From positions 1 to 37,866 of the forward strand of contig VGVZ01000028.1 in the NCBI GenBank assembly GCA_016873805.1: a stretch of 37,866 nt of DNA, written 5' to 3'. This DNA is from Ignavibacteria bacterium. Lineage in GTDB: Bacteria > Bacteroidota > Ignavibacteria > UBA10030. The notes beneath the pieces are model-generated. The model was not told where the DNA came from. It ran no database searches and saw only the letters and a list, made by a program, of their open reading frames with translations. Each line of letters starts with the position of its first letter. Position 1 is the first letter of the stretch. The position numbers were made by a program, and so were the translations under genes. Positions 1-7,260 of this stretch are shown here, one piece after another.

Positions 1-1
1 G

Positions 2-127
2 ATGATTGAACGCTATGTCCAGCAATACAACAAACACCCAAAACCCTTCAGTTGGACCGCAACCGCCGATTCAATCCTTGCTAAAATCGAGCGACTTTGC
101 AAACGAATTTCCGACACGCGACACTAG
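2..127 (+). pseudogene. IS630-family transposase, C-terminal remnant
   Basis: The open frame from the window edge encodes about 41 residues ending in TAG. It matches the end of IS630-type DDE transposases: a Tyr/Asn pair, then PKPFSWTATADSILAKI, a block typical of the last 30-40 residues of that family. The rest of the gene lies outside the window, so whether the copy is intact cannot be judged. No clear terminal inverted repeat is visible between its stop and the next gene, whose conserved core begins within about ten bases. This suggests a rearranged junction rather than a clean insertion. Confidence 0.7.
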
Positions 128-987
128 CATACGGGGACGATTCGGGTTCATATGACATGAGGTACCGCCGCCTCACGCTCGTGTCAGGACCTGAGCCCTA
201 TTGCGCTGAACTCATACCTTTGCTTGAGGATAAGCTCACTGCTGAAGCGGTATCGGAACTTAAGTTCGAGGAAGTGCGTGGACATGCTCCCAAGATGCGG
301 ACTGCCGGCCACTTCCTTGAACAGACTGTTGCATATTGCTGTCGGAATAAGCTCCGAGTGGACGTGCTTTTATGGGACAACTACGATTCTCGGCATGCAA
401 TATCCCACCGCGATGATGAAGCAAACTTGGTTAGGATGTACTACAAGAATCTGCTGCACGTGGCGCGGAGGTGGGGGGCGGTTCAGTGGAGATTCCTTCC
501 GGATGAACAATCTGGCGTGGAGTGGAACGAACTGAGGAACTTTCTCAACAATACGCGGCTTGAAAAGCCTGCTCAGAGAGGGATGTCTCTGTTCCCCAAA
601 TCGAATCCCTTTCTAGAATTCGAGCCGATAGTGTCACAAAACTCAGTGTTGCATTCGCTAATCCAGACTGCTGACCTGTTTGGAGGGCTCTCTCGATTTT
701 CTCATGAGAAAGGTCGTGAGTATCTGAAATGGATAGGATCGGAAGAAGCCAAGGAGCAACCTGGTTTGTTCTTGCTCGATGACAACACAGAAGTTGGTGA
801 TTCAAAGGCTGATCGAGTGCGATTCTCACTACTCCGAAAGCTGGATGGTCTATGCAAGCAGTCCAAGCTTGGGGTGAGTTTGAGAACTTGGAGTGCTCTT
901 TCAACACCGAATCCTAACAATCCGATCAACTTCTGGAACTACGTCCCCCAGCACGAAATGGATAAGGCGCCAACGAAGTCAGGGTGA
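97..987 (+). CDS. DUF3800-like protein, start uncertain
   Basis: The 296-residue frame has an acidic N-terminal motif (AYGDDSGSYD, residues 11-20), like the DESG-type opening of DUF3800 proteins, which are thought to have an RNase H-like fold. Farther on are blocks typical of that family: a stretch around residues 86-96 (KLRVDVLLWDN), then YYKNLLHVARRWG, and a late LIQTADLFGG motif that corresponds to the conserved 'q.aDl.a' acidic site. The start shown is TTG inside the IS630 remnant; the next in-frame ATG (157) would remove the acidic motif. The native start may have been replaced by the transposon junction. Its stop overlaps a restriction-enzyme-like tail ORF. The family is common in mobile and defence islands; its biochemical role is not established. 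Confidence 0.6.
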   Translation: MQTNFRHATLAYGDDSGSYDMRYRRLTLVSGPEPYCAELIPLLEDKLTAEAVSELKFEEVRGHAPKMRTAGHFLEQTVAYCCRNKLRVDVLLWDNYDSRHAISHRDDEANLVRMYYKNLLHVARRWGAVQWRFLPDEQSGVEWNELRNFLNNTRLEKPAQRGMSLFPKSNPFLEFEPIVSQNSVLHSLIQTADLFGGLSRFSHEKGREYLKWIGSEEAKEQPGLFLLDDNTEVGDSKADRVRFSLLRKLDGLCKQSKLGVSLRTWSALSTPNPNNPINFWNYVPQHEMDKAPTKSG

Positions 988-1127
988 AGACAATTGAGCG
1001 TCGCGCCAAGAAGCTCGATATTTCCTCCGACACAAGTTCCTACGAGCAGGAGATCGACCAACTCGTGTACAAGCTGTACGAGCTCACGCAAGAAGAAATC
1101 GAAATCGTCGAGGGAAAGAAATCCTAA
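984..1127 (+). pseudogene. Restriction-modification enzyme C-terminal fragment
   Basis: A 47-residue frame opens with GTG overlapping the stop of the DUF3800-like gene. It contains IDQLVYKLYELTQEEIEIVE, which closely resembles the extreme C-terminus of TaqI/Eco57I-like type II methyltransferase-restriction enzymes. No upstream catalytic part is present in this frame; a stop lies seven codons before the GTG. It is best read as a relic of a larger R-M gene, although expression as a small protein cannot be excluded. A second copy of the terminal motif in another frame follows at about 1159-1209. Confidence 0.55.
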
Positions 1128-1158
1128 CACCTGCCCGCCGCAACGAAGTGAAGGCGGG

Positions 1159-1209
1159 GAGGAGGAGATCAAGTTGGTGGAGGGGGCAGCACATCAGAAA
1201 ACTTCATAA
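1159..1209 (+). pseudogene. Second copy of R-M enzyme terminal motif
   Basis: In the frame ending with TAA at 1207-1209 the sequence reads EEEIKLVEGAAHQKTS. This repeats the 'EEI.IVEG' ending of the fragment just upstream, but in a different frame. The two copies are separated by a G/C-rich imperfect inverted repeat (about 1131-1160). Only 16 residues match, so chance is possible. The stop overlaps the first base of the TcmP start codon. Confidence 0.3.
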
Positions 1210-2075
1210 TGATGGAATCAAACGTACTGAAAGAACCTGTGCCAATTTATTCTGCCGATGACGGTTTATTTACGCCCGAGATTGGGAGCTGGGGCGTTCA
1301 GAAGTATCGTCTGGTCGGAATGTACAATGAGCTTTTCTCCAAAGGCATGAAGGAGCGATGGGATCGACGCGTCTATATTGACTTGTTCGCGGGATCTGGC
1401 AAAGCCCGTCTCAGAGATAGCGGCAGAGTCGTACTGGGTTCGCCTTTACTTGCGCTGGCCGTTCCGAATCCCTACGACCGTTACATATTCTGCGAGCAAG
1501 ACAGCGATGCGATGAATGCCTTAAAACAACGCGTAAGCACGTTGAACACTAATCTGGACGTTCATTTTGTCGATGGCGACTGCAACGAACAGATAGATAG
1601 GATCATCTCCAAAATCCCACACTACTCCTCCGGAACAAAAGTACTTTCATTCTGCTTCGTCGATCCATTTTCTCTTGATATCCATTTTCAAACGATCGGG
1701 AAACTCGGAAATTACATTTTGGATTTCCTTATTCTTCTCATGCTCTCCGATCCCATGCGAAACGAGGATCGCTATACCGAGGAGAACAGTAAACGCATTG
1801 AGCTTTTCCTCGGAGTCCGCGACTGGCGGGAGAAGTGGAAAAGCGCAAAGTCTCGTAATATGGGCATTCGACAGTTCCTCGCGACGGAATTTGCGAATCA
1901 GATGATCATGCTTGGTTACAGGGAAGAAGCCTTGAGTTCGATGGTGGAAGTTCGATCCGACGATAGGAACCTTCCGCTCTACCATCTTGCTTTCTTTTCA
2001 AAGCACCCTCTTGGTTATAAGTTCTGGAACGAAGTCAGAAAATACGCCACCGATCAAACATCATTTGAGTTCTGA
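1209..2075 (+). CDS. tcmP: Three-Cys-motif partner protein TcmP
   Basis: The 288-residue protein matches the TcmP family (TIGR04474 type), named for its regular pairing with three-Cys-motif (DUF5131) proteins. Visible features are an N-terminal GSWGVQKYRLV block, a Rossmann/methyltransferase-like glycine motif YIDLFAGSGKAR (D58 to G64), a later acidic strand (FCFVDPFSLDI, near residue 155) resembling methyltransferase motif IV, and a C-terminal LYHLAFFSKHPLGYKFWNEV block. It ends seven bases before the ATG of the DUF5131 gene, so the two are clearly co-transcribed. There are two tandem ATG codons at 1209 and 1212 and no convincing Shine-Dalgarno. A SAM-dependent role is suggested by the fold; substrate and activity are unknown. 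Confidence 0.85.
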   Translation: MMESNVLKEPVPIYSADDGLFTPEIGSWGVQKYRLVGMYNELFSKGMKERWDRRVYIDLFAGSGKARLRDSGRVVLGSPLLALAVPNPYDRYIFCEQDSDAMNALKQRVSTLNTNLDVHFVDGDCNEQIDRIISKIPHYSSGTKVLSFCFVDPFSLDIHFQTIGKLGNYILDFLILLMLSDPMRNEDRYTEENSKRIELFLGVRDWREKWKSAKSRNMGIRQFLATEFANQMIMLGYREEALSSMVEVRSDDRNLPLYHLAFFSKHPLGYKFWNEVRKYATDQTSFEF

Positions 2076-2082
2076 GGAATTC

Positions 2083-2808
2083 ATGGCAACAAAATCGCAC
2101 ATCGAATGGACGGAAATGACCTGGAACCCTGTGACGGGCTGCAGTAAGGTCAGCGCCGGCTGCAAGTTCTGCTACGCAGAGCGGATGGCAAAACGACTGC
2201 GAGCGATGGGCGTGGAGCGCTATGACACTGCATTCGAAGTCACCCTCCACGAAGATTTGCTCGATGTCCCAAGGACGTGGCGCCAACCAAGGCTGGTTTT
2301 TGTAAACTCGATGAGTGATTTGTTCCACGAGGATGTGCCCCTCGGCTTCATCCGCAGAGTTTTCTCGACCATGTCCGGAACACCGCAACACACGTATCAA
2401 ATCCTCACAAAACGGAGTGGGAGGCTTGCTGAGTTGGCACCCGAGCTTGTTTGGCCTGCAAACGTGTGGATGGGAGTCAGCACCGAGGACGAACGCGTAC
2501 TATACCGAATCGAACACCTGCGCAGTGTTCCTGCGTCCGTACGCTTTCTCTCGTGCGAACCGCTCATCGGTCCCCTGGAGAATCTCGACTTAACCGGCAT
2601 TCACTGGGTAATCGTCGGTGGCGAATCTGGTCCGGGAGCCAGGCCTATGAGCAAGAAATGGGTCGAATCCATCAGACGCCAGTGTCGGCAAGTGAAAGTC
2701 CCGTTTTTCTTTAAGCAATGGGGGGGTGTGCGGAAGGATCTCACTGGGCGCGAGTTGAACGGTAGAATGTATGACGAAATGCCTCGGCACGCACTCGTGA
2801 GCGAATGA
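2083..2808 (+). CDS. DUF5131 (Gp37/Gp68) three-Cys-motif protein
   Basis: A 241-residue protein of the phage Gp37/Gp68 (DUF5131) family. The N-terminus has the hallmark IEWTEMTWNPVTGC, followed by C20, C27 and C30 (C-x6-C-x2-C), expected to bind an iron-sulfur cluster as in radical SAM-like enzymes. Further family blocks are FVNSMSDLFHEDVP, QILTKRSGRL, WMGVSTED, RFLSCEPLIGPL, WVIVGGESGPGARPM and a C-terminal PFFFKQWGG. The start at 2083 is chosen because GAGGA lies six bases upstream and family members begin here; the frame extends farther upstream into tcmP. It is the obligate genomic partner of TcmP. The reaction is not known to me; modification of a nucleic acid or protein is only inference. 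Confidence 0.88.
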   Translation: MATKSHIEWTEMTWNPVTGCSKVSAGCKFCYAERMAKRLRAMGVERYDTAFEVTLHEDLLDVPRTWRQPRLVFVNSMSDLFHEDVPLGFIRRVFSTMSGTPQHTYQILTKRSGRLAELAPELVWPANVWMGVSTEDERVLYRIEHLRSVPASVRFLSCEPLIGPLENLDLTGIHWVIVGGESGPGARPMSKKWVESIRRQCRQVKVPFFFKQWGGVRKDLTGRELNGRMYDEMPRHALVSE

Positions 2809-2931
2809 TATGAGATTTTCACAACCGAAAAGCACGGCCAACCTTCCGCCAGAGGCGGATCGTTCAATCGCGCGTGCCGCGGGTTGGTATGTGCACTCTG
2901 TCCGCGTCATTTCTGAGCGGCAAGAACTGCT

Positions 2932-2958
2932 GCGTGGTTACGCCAAACGTTAGCCGCC
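2932..2958 (+). repeat. attC-like site A (right half)
   Basis: The sequence GCGTGGTTACGCCAAAC is followed by GTTAGCC (2949-2955), a good right-hand integron core of the GTT(A/G)... type. Its reverse complement lines up with the left half found after the metallopeptidase gene (GGCGGCTAAC and AACCACGC). The matching left half is not clear here; GGCCAAC near 2848 is the only candidate. The next gene starts 17 bases after the core, as expected for a cassette. Confidence 0.5.
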
Positions 2959-2971
2959 ATTGGGTGCCTTA

Positions 2972-4033
2972 ATGAATCAATTCCGACGAGATAGCCACTT
3001 CTTACCATCACTTTACCTAAGGAAGTGGAGTACAGATGGCACACGAGTCTGGCTGTATCGTCTTCTCGTCTCTCGCCATGATGTCCCCGATTGGAAGCGT
3101 GCATCAATCAAAGGCATCGCGTATCACCAACACCTATACACCAGAATTGTTGCAGGATCTGACTCAGATGAGTTTGAGAGATGGCTCGATGCAGAATTCG
3201 AATCACCGGCCAAGGAGGCCCTTGACAAAGCTACATCTGACCGCCGCCTCCTCGCAAACGATTGGAAACGTCTCATTATGTTTGCTACTTCACAGGATGT
3301 TAGAACTCCAAAGAAATACATCGAACATCTTCAAAGATGGGTTGACTTGATGCCCAATCTGCTTGACGACACTCTTCGGAATGCAGTTCAAGAATTGGAG
3401 ACTTCCAAGCAGACGGGCAAAGAGCCTAAACTACCGACAACTCCACCTATGGAACCTATCCCCCTCGCTGTTAGCACTCACATTGAAAACGGAGCAGACC
3501 AAGGAATTCTCAAAGCCGAAGTAGTTGTCGGCCGGCAAAGCTGGCTTTCCAGTATGCGATACCTCTTGACTAATACTGCCCGCGTGCTTCTCCAACATAA
3601 GTGGACAATCATTCATGCACCCGACAACCTGAGATGGTTTACCAGCGATGATCCTTTCATCCGTCTGAACTATTACAAAGCAGGCTCATATGATTTCCGC
3701 GGCGGCTGGGGCAATAAGGGCACAGAACTCCTACTACCACTCTCTCCACTCCACCTTCTATACACTAAGGTTGGGCAGAGATCATCCCTACCGGTCCAGA
3801 TACCTGCTGAGACCGCTCGACTGCTTCAACGAATGATGGCCGAGCATGCACATCGCTTCATCATCTCATCCCAGCTTGACGATAGCATTCCAGCGTTGCG
3901 AACAAGGAAAGTGGATCCCATTGCATTTCAGCAAGAAAGAAATGTGTGGAGAGAATGGCACAAGCAGCAGACTGATGCCGAGCAAGCCCTTGCTCGCAAG
4001 AGCGATCAGGCCCCGGCACCCAACGGCGGCTAA
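2972..4033 (+). CDS. DUF4238-family protein (cassette gene)
   Basis: A 353-residue cytosolic protein. The opening RRDSHFLPSLYLRKWSTDGT followed by RVWLYRL matches DUF4238 ('HyvP.fYLr.Fs...'). Other family-like blocks are a QHLYTR motif with acidic residues behind it, FATSQDVRTPKKY, and WFTSDDPFIR, which fits the conserved 'f.tsDnPv' site late in the family. I chose ATG 2972 over the TTG at 2960 because residues align from MNQFRRD. The gene begins 17 bases after the GTTAGCC core and its TAA stop lies inside the next GGCTAAC site. This tight fit is typical of integron cassettes. DUF4238 proteins are of unknown function and are often found in accessory or defence regions. Confidence 0.75.
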   Translation: MNQFRRDSHFLPSLYLRKWSTDGTRVWLYRLLVSRHDVPDWKRASIKGIAYHQHLYTRIVAGSDSDEFERWLDAEFESPAKEALDKATSDRRLLANDWKRLIMFATSQDVRTPKKYIEHLQRWVDLMPNLLDDTLRNAVQELETSKQTGKEPKLPTTPPMEPIPLAVSTHIENGADQGILKAEVVVGRQSWLSSMRYLLTNTARVLLQHKWTIIHAPDNLRWFTSDDPFIRLNYYKAGSYDFRGGWGNKGTELLLPLSPLHLLYTKVGQRSSLPVQIPAETARLLQRMMAEHAHRFIISSQLDDSIPALRTRKVDPIAFQQERNVWREWHKQQTDAEQALARKSDQAPAPNGG

Positions 4034-4034
4034 C
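4025..4034 (+). repeat. attC-like left core, interrupted by IS
   Basis: GGCGGCTAAC overlaps the stop codon of the DUF4238 gene and is identical to the left core after the metallopeptidase gene (6690-6699). The expected palindromic spacer does not follow; transposon-derived sequence begins instead, which suggests the site was split or truncated by the IS110-type element. Confidence 0.45.
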
Positions 4035-4401
4035 ACTTTATAAAAGGTCAAAGTCCCCGTAAAACAACAAACGGGGCAGGCAAGAGAAAAATATCCCCCG
4101 TTCATCCTTTGATGAAAAACGATGGCTGTTTTTTTGACGTTTTTGTGCACCGACCGCGCCCGACACGTCGATGAGACATCCCTGAATGAGGGATAGCAGA
4201 AAACACTCGGACTGGTCCCAAACACTTTAGCGGGCTCTGACCTCAGCACAAGCAACGTCACGGCCCAGATGTTTCATCGGCAGCGCAGCTGCGTCCCAAG
4301 CAAGCGGTAGGGAGATTTCCCTCTCGGGGATCTCCAGTTAGCCGCACGGGCTTGCAGCTGCGAAGCCAGTCACGAGTCTCAAGCGAAGCTGAAGCCTTGC
4401 T
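4035..4401 (-). ncRNA. Non-coding IS end, possible guide-RNA region
   Basis: No gene is visible in these 367 bases. Three short perfect stems can be seen: CCCCGT/ACGGGG (4055-4076), ATCCCT/AGGGAT (4178-4194) and GGAGAT/ATCTCC (4311-4335). The region lies immediately downstream of the transposase remnant in its own orientation. In IS1111-type elements this is where the bridge (seek) RNA is encoded. That a guide RNA is or was made here is inference from position and family, not from a recognised RNA motif. Confidence 0.25.
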
Positions 4402-4917
4402 TCAGCGGAGCCAGGTCTTGCGAACGATGATGCCTTTGAATGTTTTGAACTCTTCATGCCTGCTGAGAACGTAAAAGACGATCTTCGATAGTTCTTTGGC
4501 AACAACTGTACGGGCAATCGCCGGATTCGAACGCTGTTCGATCCGAGCGGCAAGCTGTCCGATGACGGGATAAAATCTGATCGCCTTGAGCGCCGCCTCG
4601 GTGTAGGCAAATTTCAAGTACTGGTTGCCGTCTTTGGAGCCCGAGCGGTGGCGGTGTTTTCCCCCGGAATCCCGTGCCCCAGGTGCAAGACGACAGTAGG
4701 AAGCATAATGCTTGTCGTTGGGGAAGCGAGCAATATCACCGGTCTCTATCGCGATGATCGCACCAGTGATATCCCCGATCCCGGGAACGGAGAGCAGAAG
4801 TTGGAGCGTCGGTGTTGGACGCAGCTCGCGTTTGAGATACTCTTCGAGGTGCCGTTTGTGCTCGACAACCTGGAGACATTGCTGGTGATGCAACACGGTA
4901 ACAATCAAGATTCTCAT
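4402..4917 (-). pseudogene. IS110-family transposase, N-terminally truncated
   Basis: The 171 residues cover only the C-terminal Transposase_20 half. LLSVPGIGDITGAIIAIETG, FPNDKHYASYCRLAPG, HRSGSKDGNQYLKFAYTEAA and the closing FKTFKG are standard blocks. The N-terminal DEDD (RuvC-like) nuclease domain of about 150-200 residues is missing: the frame breaks off at 4917, right before the Shine-Dalgarno of the lipoprotein gene on the opposite strand. The remnant cannot be active as a transposase. It lies antisense to the cassette genes. Confidence 0.85.
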
Positions 4918-4938
4918 GAGACAACGAGGAGATTTGTT

Positions 4939-5364
4939 ATGTACAGAACTCTTACTACTCTTTCACTTACAGCTGCTGTGCTTCTCCTCTCCGGATGTGC
5001 AAATGGCATCAGCACTCAACAGGTGCATAAGGAGCTGGAAGGCCCTGAATGGGTCGTCCAGTCCTTCCGCGAGATTGATGGAACAACTACAGGTCCAGGT
5101 ACCGTCGCTCTCATCGTTCGCTTCATCCCCCCAGACACATTGTCAGCGAAGGCAGATAATGAACTCTGGGGGCGGTACACCATACAAAACGGTACACTGT
5201 CAATCAGCAAGTTGGGCGGAACAAAACGCGGTTTGTCTCCTGGTTCTCGAGAAGATGACTTCATGCAAGCCTTGGAGAATGCAACCTCTTACTCCATAGA
5301 CGGAAACAAACTCTCCATCCACTACTTTGACAAGACCAGGGCGATCAATCTCCTTGCAAATTGA
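4939..5364 (+). CDS. META-domain lipoprotein (cassette gene)
   Basis: A 141-residue protein with a lipoprotein signal: MYRTLTTLSLTAAVLLLSGC puts the lipid-anchoring Cys at position 20. Residues 33-140 look like a META (DUF306/HslJ-type) domain: a WVVQSF strand, an LIVRFIPPDT strand, NELWGRYTIQNGTLSISKLG, then FMQALENATSYSIDGNKLSI near the end. ATG 4939 is chosen because CGAGGAG lies about eight bases upstream and because it gives a perfect signal peptide; the longer frame upstream is only the antisense of the IS110 remnant. The attC-like site B follows about 30 bases after the stop. META proteins are linked to envelope stress or resistance, but the specific job here is unknown. Confidence 0.8.
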   Translation: MYRTLTTLSLTAAVLLLSGCANGISTQQVHKELEGPEWVVQSFREIDGTTTGPGTVALIVRFIPPDTLSAKADNELWGRYTIQNGTLSISKLGGTKRGLSPGSREDDFMQALENATSYSIDGNKLSIHYFDKTRAINLLAN

Positions 5365-5391
5365 CAACCATGACAAAACCGGCGGCGCCAA

Positions 5392-5568
5392 CGAACGCCT
5401 AACAGCAGGCACTACGGCGCTCGATCATTTGAGAAGTCGAAAATAGGAAAAGCCCATGGAGCAATCACTATAGTGCTCGCTCCATACCGTTGCTCACTGG
5501 TTGGTAGGTAAAACGTATTTAAGGTTCGCAACGGTACGGCGTAGTGCCTGCAGACGTTAGCTGCCATT
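5392..5568 (+). repeat. attC-like site B (complete)
   Basis: The left core GCCTAAC (5397-5403, preceded by ACGAAC) is followed by AGCAGGCACTACGGCG. The right side carries CGGCGTAGTGCCTGCAGAC and then GTTAGC (5556-5561). The arms GCAGGCACTAC and GTAGTGCCTGC are perfectly complementary over 11 bases. A middle part of about 130 bases contains further weak inverted sequence. Left core, two arms and right core in this order and orientation are the layout of an integron attC. The following gene starts 17 bases after the core. Confidence 0.6.
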
Positions 5569-5578
5569 ATTTTGTGCA

Positions 5579-6688
5579 ATGACAATGAGACTCCGAATCC
5601 TACTCATATACCTGACATTGGGCACTCTGAACTCACTCGCCCAAGAACCTTCGACGAACGAGTGGCGCATCAGTCCATCACTCAAATACGACGCGTTCTA
5701 CTTCATCAACGCAATCTCCAAGCAGGACTTCTATAATCGGATGTACCCCCGAGATGCTTTGCTTTGGCGTGGTCGACTTGGAGAACAAACAATCAACTCA
5801 ATCAACACTATTATCGACTCCATCGGCAGTGTTGGTTTCAAAGCATCCTACTTGTTTACCCACATCCCCGTCTTTTCCCTGGATGACTTGATCCACGCCC
5901 TGCGGGATACCGCAATCTTGAGAGACCGAATCCAATCTGCCTCACTATTGAGCAAAGACTTCCGATATGAAGCATCGATAAATGATCTTAACAGAATCCT
6001 GCCCCACTCTGCCAGATTGATTACCATCTTTTCAAAGATGAGAGACGAACGTTGGGAAGACGATTGGAAGGCGATCACACACAGATTAAACGCTGACATT
6101 GCCCGCAAGCGTCGAGAGTTGACCAAACACTCCCCTGCTTCATTACGAACCGAAGCTCTCCGTTTCCTTGGGATTGATGCTCGGCAAAAAGACTCATCGT
6201 CAACGGTATATTACGTCTATTATGCCTTCCCGAATGCGTTCAAATTGCCATACAATATGATGGCCACCTGGAGTATCGAAGAGCCACAGTACTTCTTCAG
6301 TGCCTATCTCCACGAAATGCTCCATCTGTTCTCCATCTATGCACCTGAATTCATAGAACTGCACAACCATCTGTTGAAACACTCCCCAGCGTTCTCCCAG
6401 CAACGAAACATTCTTGTGAAGCAGCTCTATGCATCTGATGACGAGTTCTACGTTCTTGCTGCCGAAGCGTTTCTATCTATCAAGGTCGGTATCAGAACGC
6501 ATCAACAAGCGGTCGATTACTTGAAGTCCGCAAATGGCGGAACGGTTGTCTACTCTTTGTTGATCTACGACCATCTACAAAAGTCATTTGACTATCGGCG
6601 CCACTCGTTCGGCAGTTTTCTCAAGGACGTATTCTTCAAGAATGTCACAGCAACCGAAGTGGAGGCGTTCATCGCAGACACAAAATAA
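5579..6688 (+). CDS. Secreted HExxH protein, putative zinc metallopeptidase
   Basis: A 369-residue protein with an N-terminal signal peptide (hydrophobic LRILLIYLTLGTLNSLAQ, probable cleavage after residue 21 or 22). A zinc-binding motif HEMLH is at H245-H249 inside a hydrophobic context (FFSAYLHEMLHLFSIY), and an AAEAF segment with E296, about 47 residues on, could supply the third ligand. I do not recognise the family; the layout fits a gluzincin-type extracytoplasmic peptidase. The start may be ATG 5579 or the in-frame ATG 5585, and no Shine-Dalgarno is evident. The gene is tightly enclosed between attC-like sites B and C, so it reads as a single-gene cassette. Confidence 0.65.
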   Translation: MTMRLRILLIYLTLGTLNSLAQEPSTNEWRISPSLKYDAFYFINAISKQDFYNRMYPRDALLWRGRLGEQTINSINTIIDSIGSVGFKASYLFTHIPVFSLDDLIHALRDTAILRDRIQSASLLSKDFRYEASINDLNRILPHSARLITIFSKMRDERWEDDWKAITHRLNADIARKRRELTKHSPASLRTEALRFLGIDARQKDSSSTVYYVYYAFPNAFKLPYNMMATWSIEEPQYFFSAYLHEMLHLFSIYAPEFIELHNHLLKHSPAFSQQRNILVKQLYASDDEFYVLAAEAFLSIKVGIRTHQQAVDYLKSANGGTVVYSLLIYDHLQKSFDYRRHSFGSFLKDVFFKNVTATEVEAFIADTK

Positions 6689-6689
6689 C

Positions 6690-6830
6690 GGCGGCTAACA
6701 GCCGCAACCACGCCGCTCCCCCTCGATTCACCCGCCGTCTTTGAGAGAAGACTGAGTCGTCGGCGGGTTCGCTCGGGGTCACTCAATCCGTCTCAGGCGG
6801 ACTGCAAGGCTACCCCAAACGCTATGCGTC
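6690..6830 (+). repeat. attC-like site C
   Basis: The left core GGCTAAC (6693-6699) is followed by the arm AACCACGC and an imperfect cruciform built on CCCGCCG (left) and CGGCGGG (right). The right end is degenerate: ACGCTATG stands where ACGTTAGC is expected, and its arm no longer pairs with the left arm. Positions 6704-6805 are almost identical to the central part of site D. Confidence 0.5.
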
Positions 6831-6981
6831 TTGGCCGCCCGCATCAACATTCAGCGGAACTGCAGTGATCACAGATTGGTGCGATTCGAAAAGGGTTCGA
6901 ACAATCAATCGAGGACGGATTGGGCAGCTGCCTGCCAACTTTCCGGTAGGCTTCTATTCAAGCGAGGCGACGGGAACAACT
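6831..6981. other. Spacer downstream of toxin-antitoxin genes
   Basis: Between attC-like site C and the end of the antitoxin gene I see no gene or recognisable signal. A short plus-strand frame across 6865-7080 is only the antisense of the antitoxin 3' end. Confidence 0.4.
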
Positions 6982-7260
6982 TTAGTCGGTGAGCTGAACT
7001 CGAAGCTTCTTACCCAGGGCTTTCGCATACTTCCCCAGGGTCGAGAGGCGGATATCTTCTGCATGGTTCTCGATACGTGAAATAGCGGATTTCTTCGTCC
7101 GTAATCGCTTCGCAATCGTCTCTTGAGTGATCCCTGCTTTCTCTCGAGCTTCACGGAGCATGACACTAAACTCGAACGCTTCGTACCTTGACTCAAAGTG
7201 CTCAGCAAATTTCACACTGCGCTTCTTACGACGTTCAATATACCGTTCAACATCACTCAT
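6982..7260 (-). CDS. higA: HigA-type XRE antitoxin
   Basis: A 92-residue DNA-binding antitoxin. Residues 33-86 form a helix-turn-helix of the XRE/HTH_3 class: [19 protein letters not shown], then [11 protein letters not shown] as recognition helix. The N-terminal 30 residues are charged and probably bind the toxin. It overlaps the upstream toxin gene by four bases (ATGA), which gives the toxin-first order typical of higBA. Both genes run against the direction of the neighbouring cassettes, as is common for toxin-antitoxin cassettes that carry their own promoter. The pair should be self-regulated through an operator upstream of the toxin gene. Confidence 0.85.
   Translation of the reverse strand: MSDVERYIERRKKRSVKFAEHFESRYEAFEFSVMLREAREKAGITQETIAKRLRTKKSAISRIENHAEDIRLSTLGKYAKALGKKLRVQLTD

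Larger units (their letters stand above)
4035..4925 (-). mobile_element. IS110/IS1111-family element, truncated
   Basis: The element contains a minus-strand transposase remnant (4402-4917) and about 367 bases of non-coding DNA downstream of it (4035-4401). The transposase start and its N-terminal catalytic domain are missing, so the element has lost its left end. The outer limits are approximate: the right end is placed where attC-like sequence stops, the left end before the lipoprotein Shine-Dalgarno. Long non-coding right ends are characteristic of the IS1111 subgroup, some members of which insert specifically into attC sites. Confidence 0.55.

Noticed and set aside
2810-2953. A 47-codon ORF between the DUF5131 and DUF4238 genes
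   Set aside because: It runs through a palindrome (TCCGCCAGAGGCGGA) and ends in the attC-like core, with no Shine-Dalgarno and no similarity that I recognise; more likely spacer DNA.
4648-4938. N-terminal extension of the META lipoprotein over the IS110 remnant
   Set aside because: The extended frame is antisense to a recognisable transposase, while ATG 4939 has a Shine-Dalgarno and starts a textbook lipoprotein signal.
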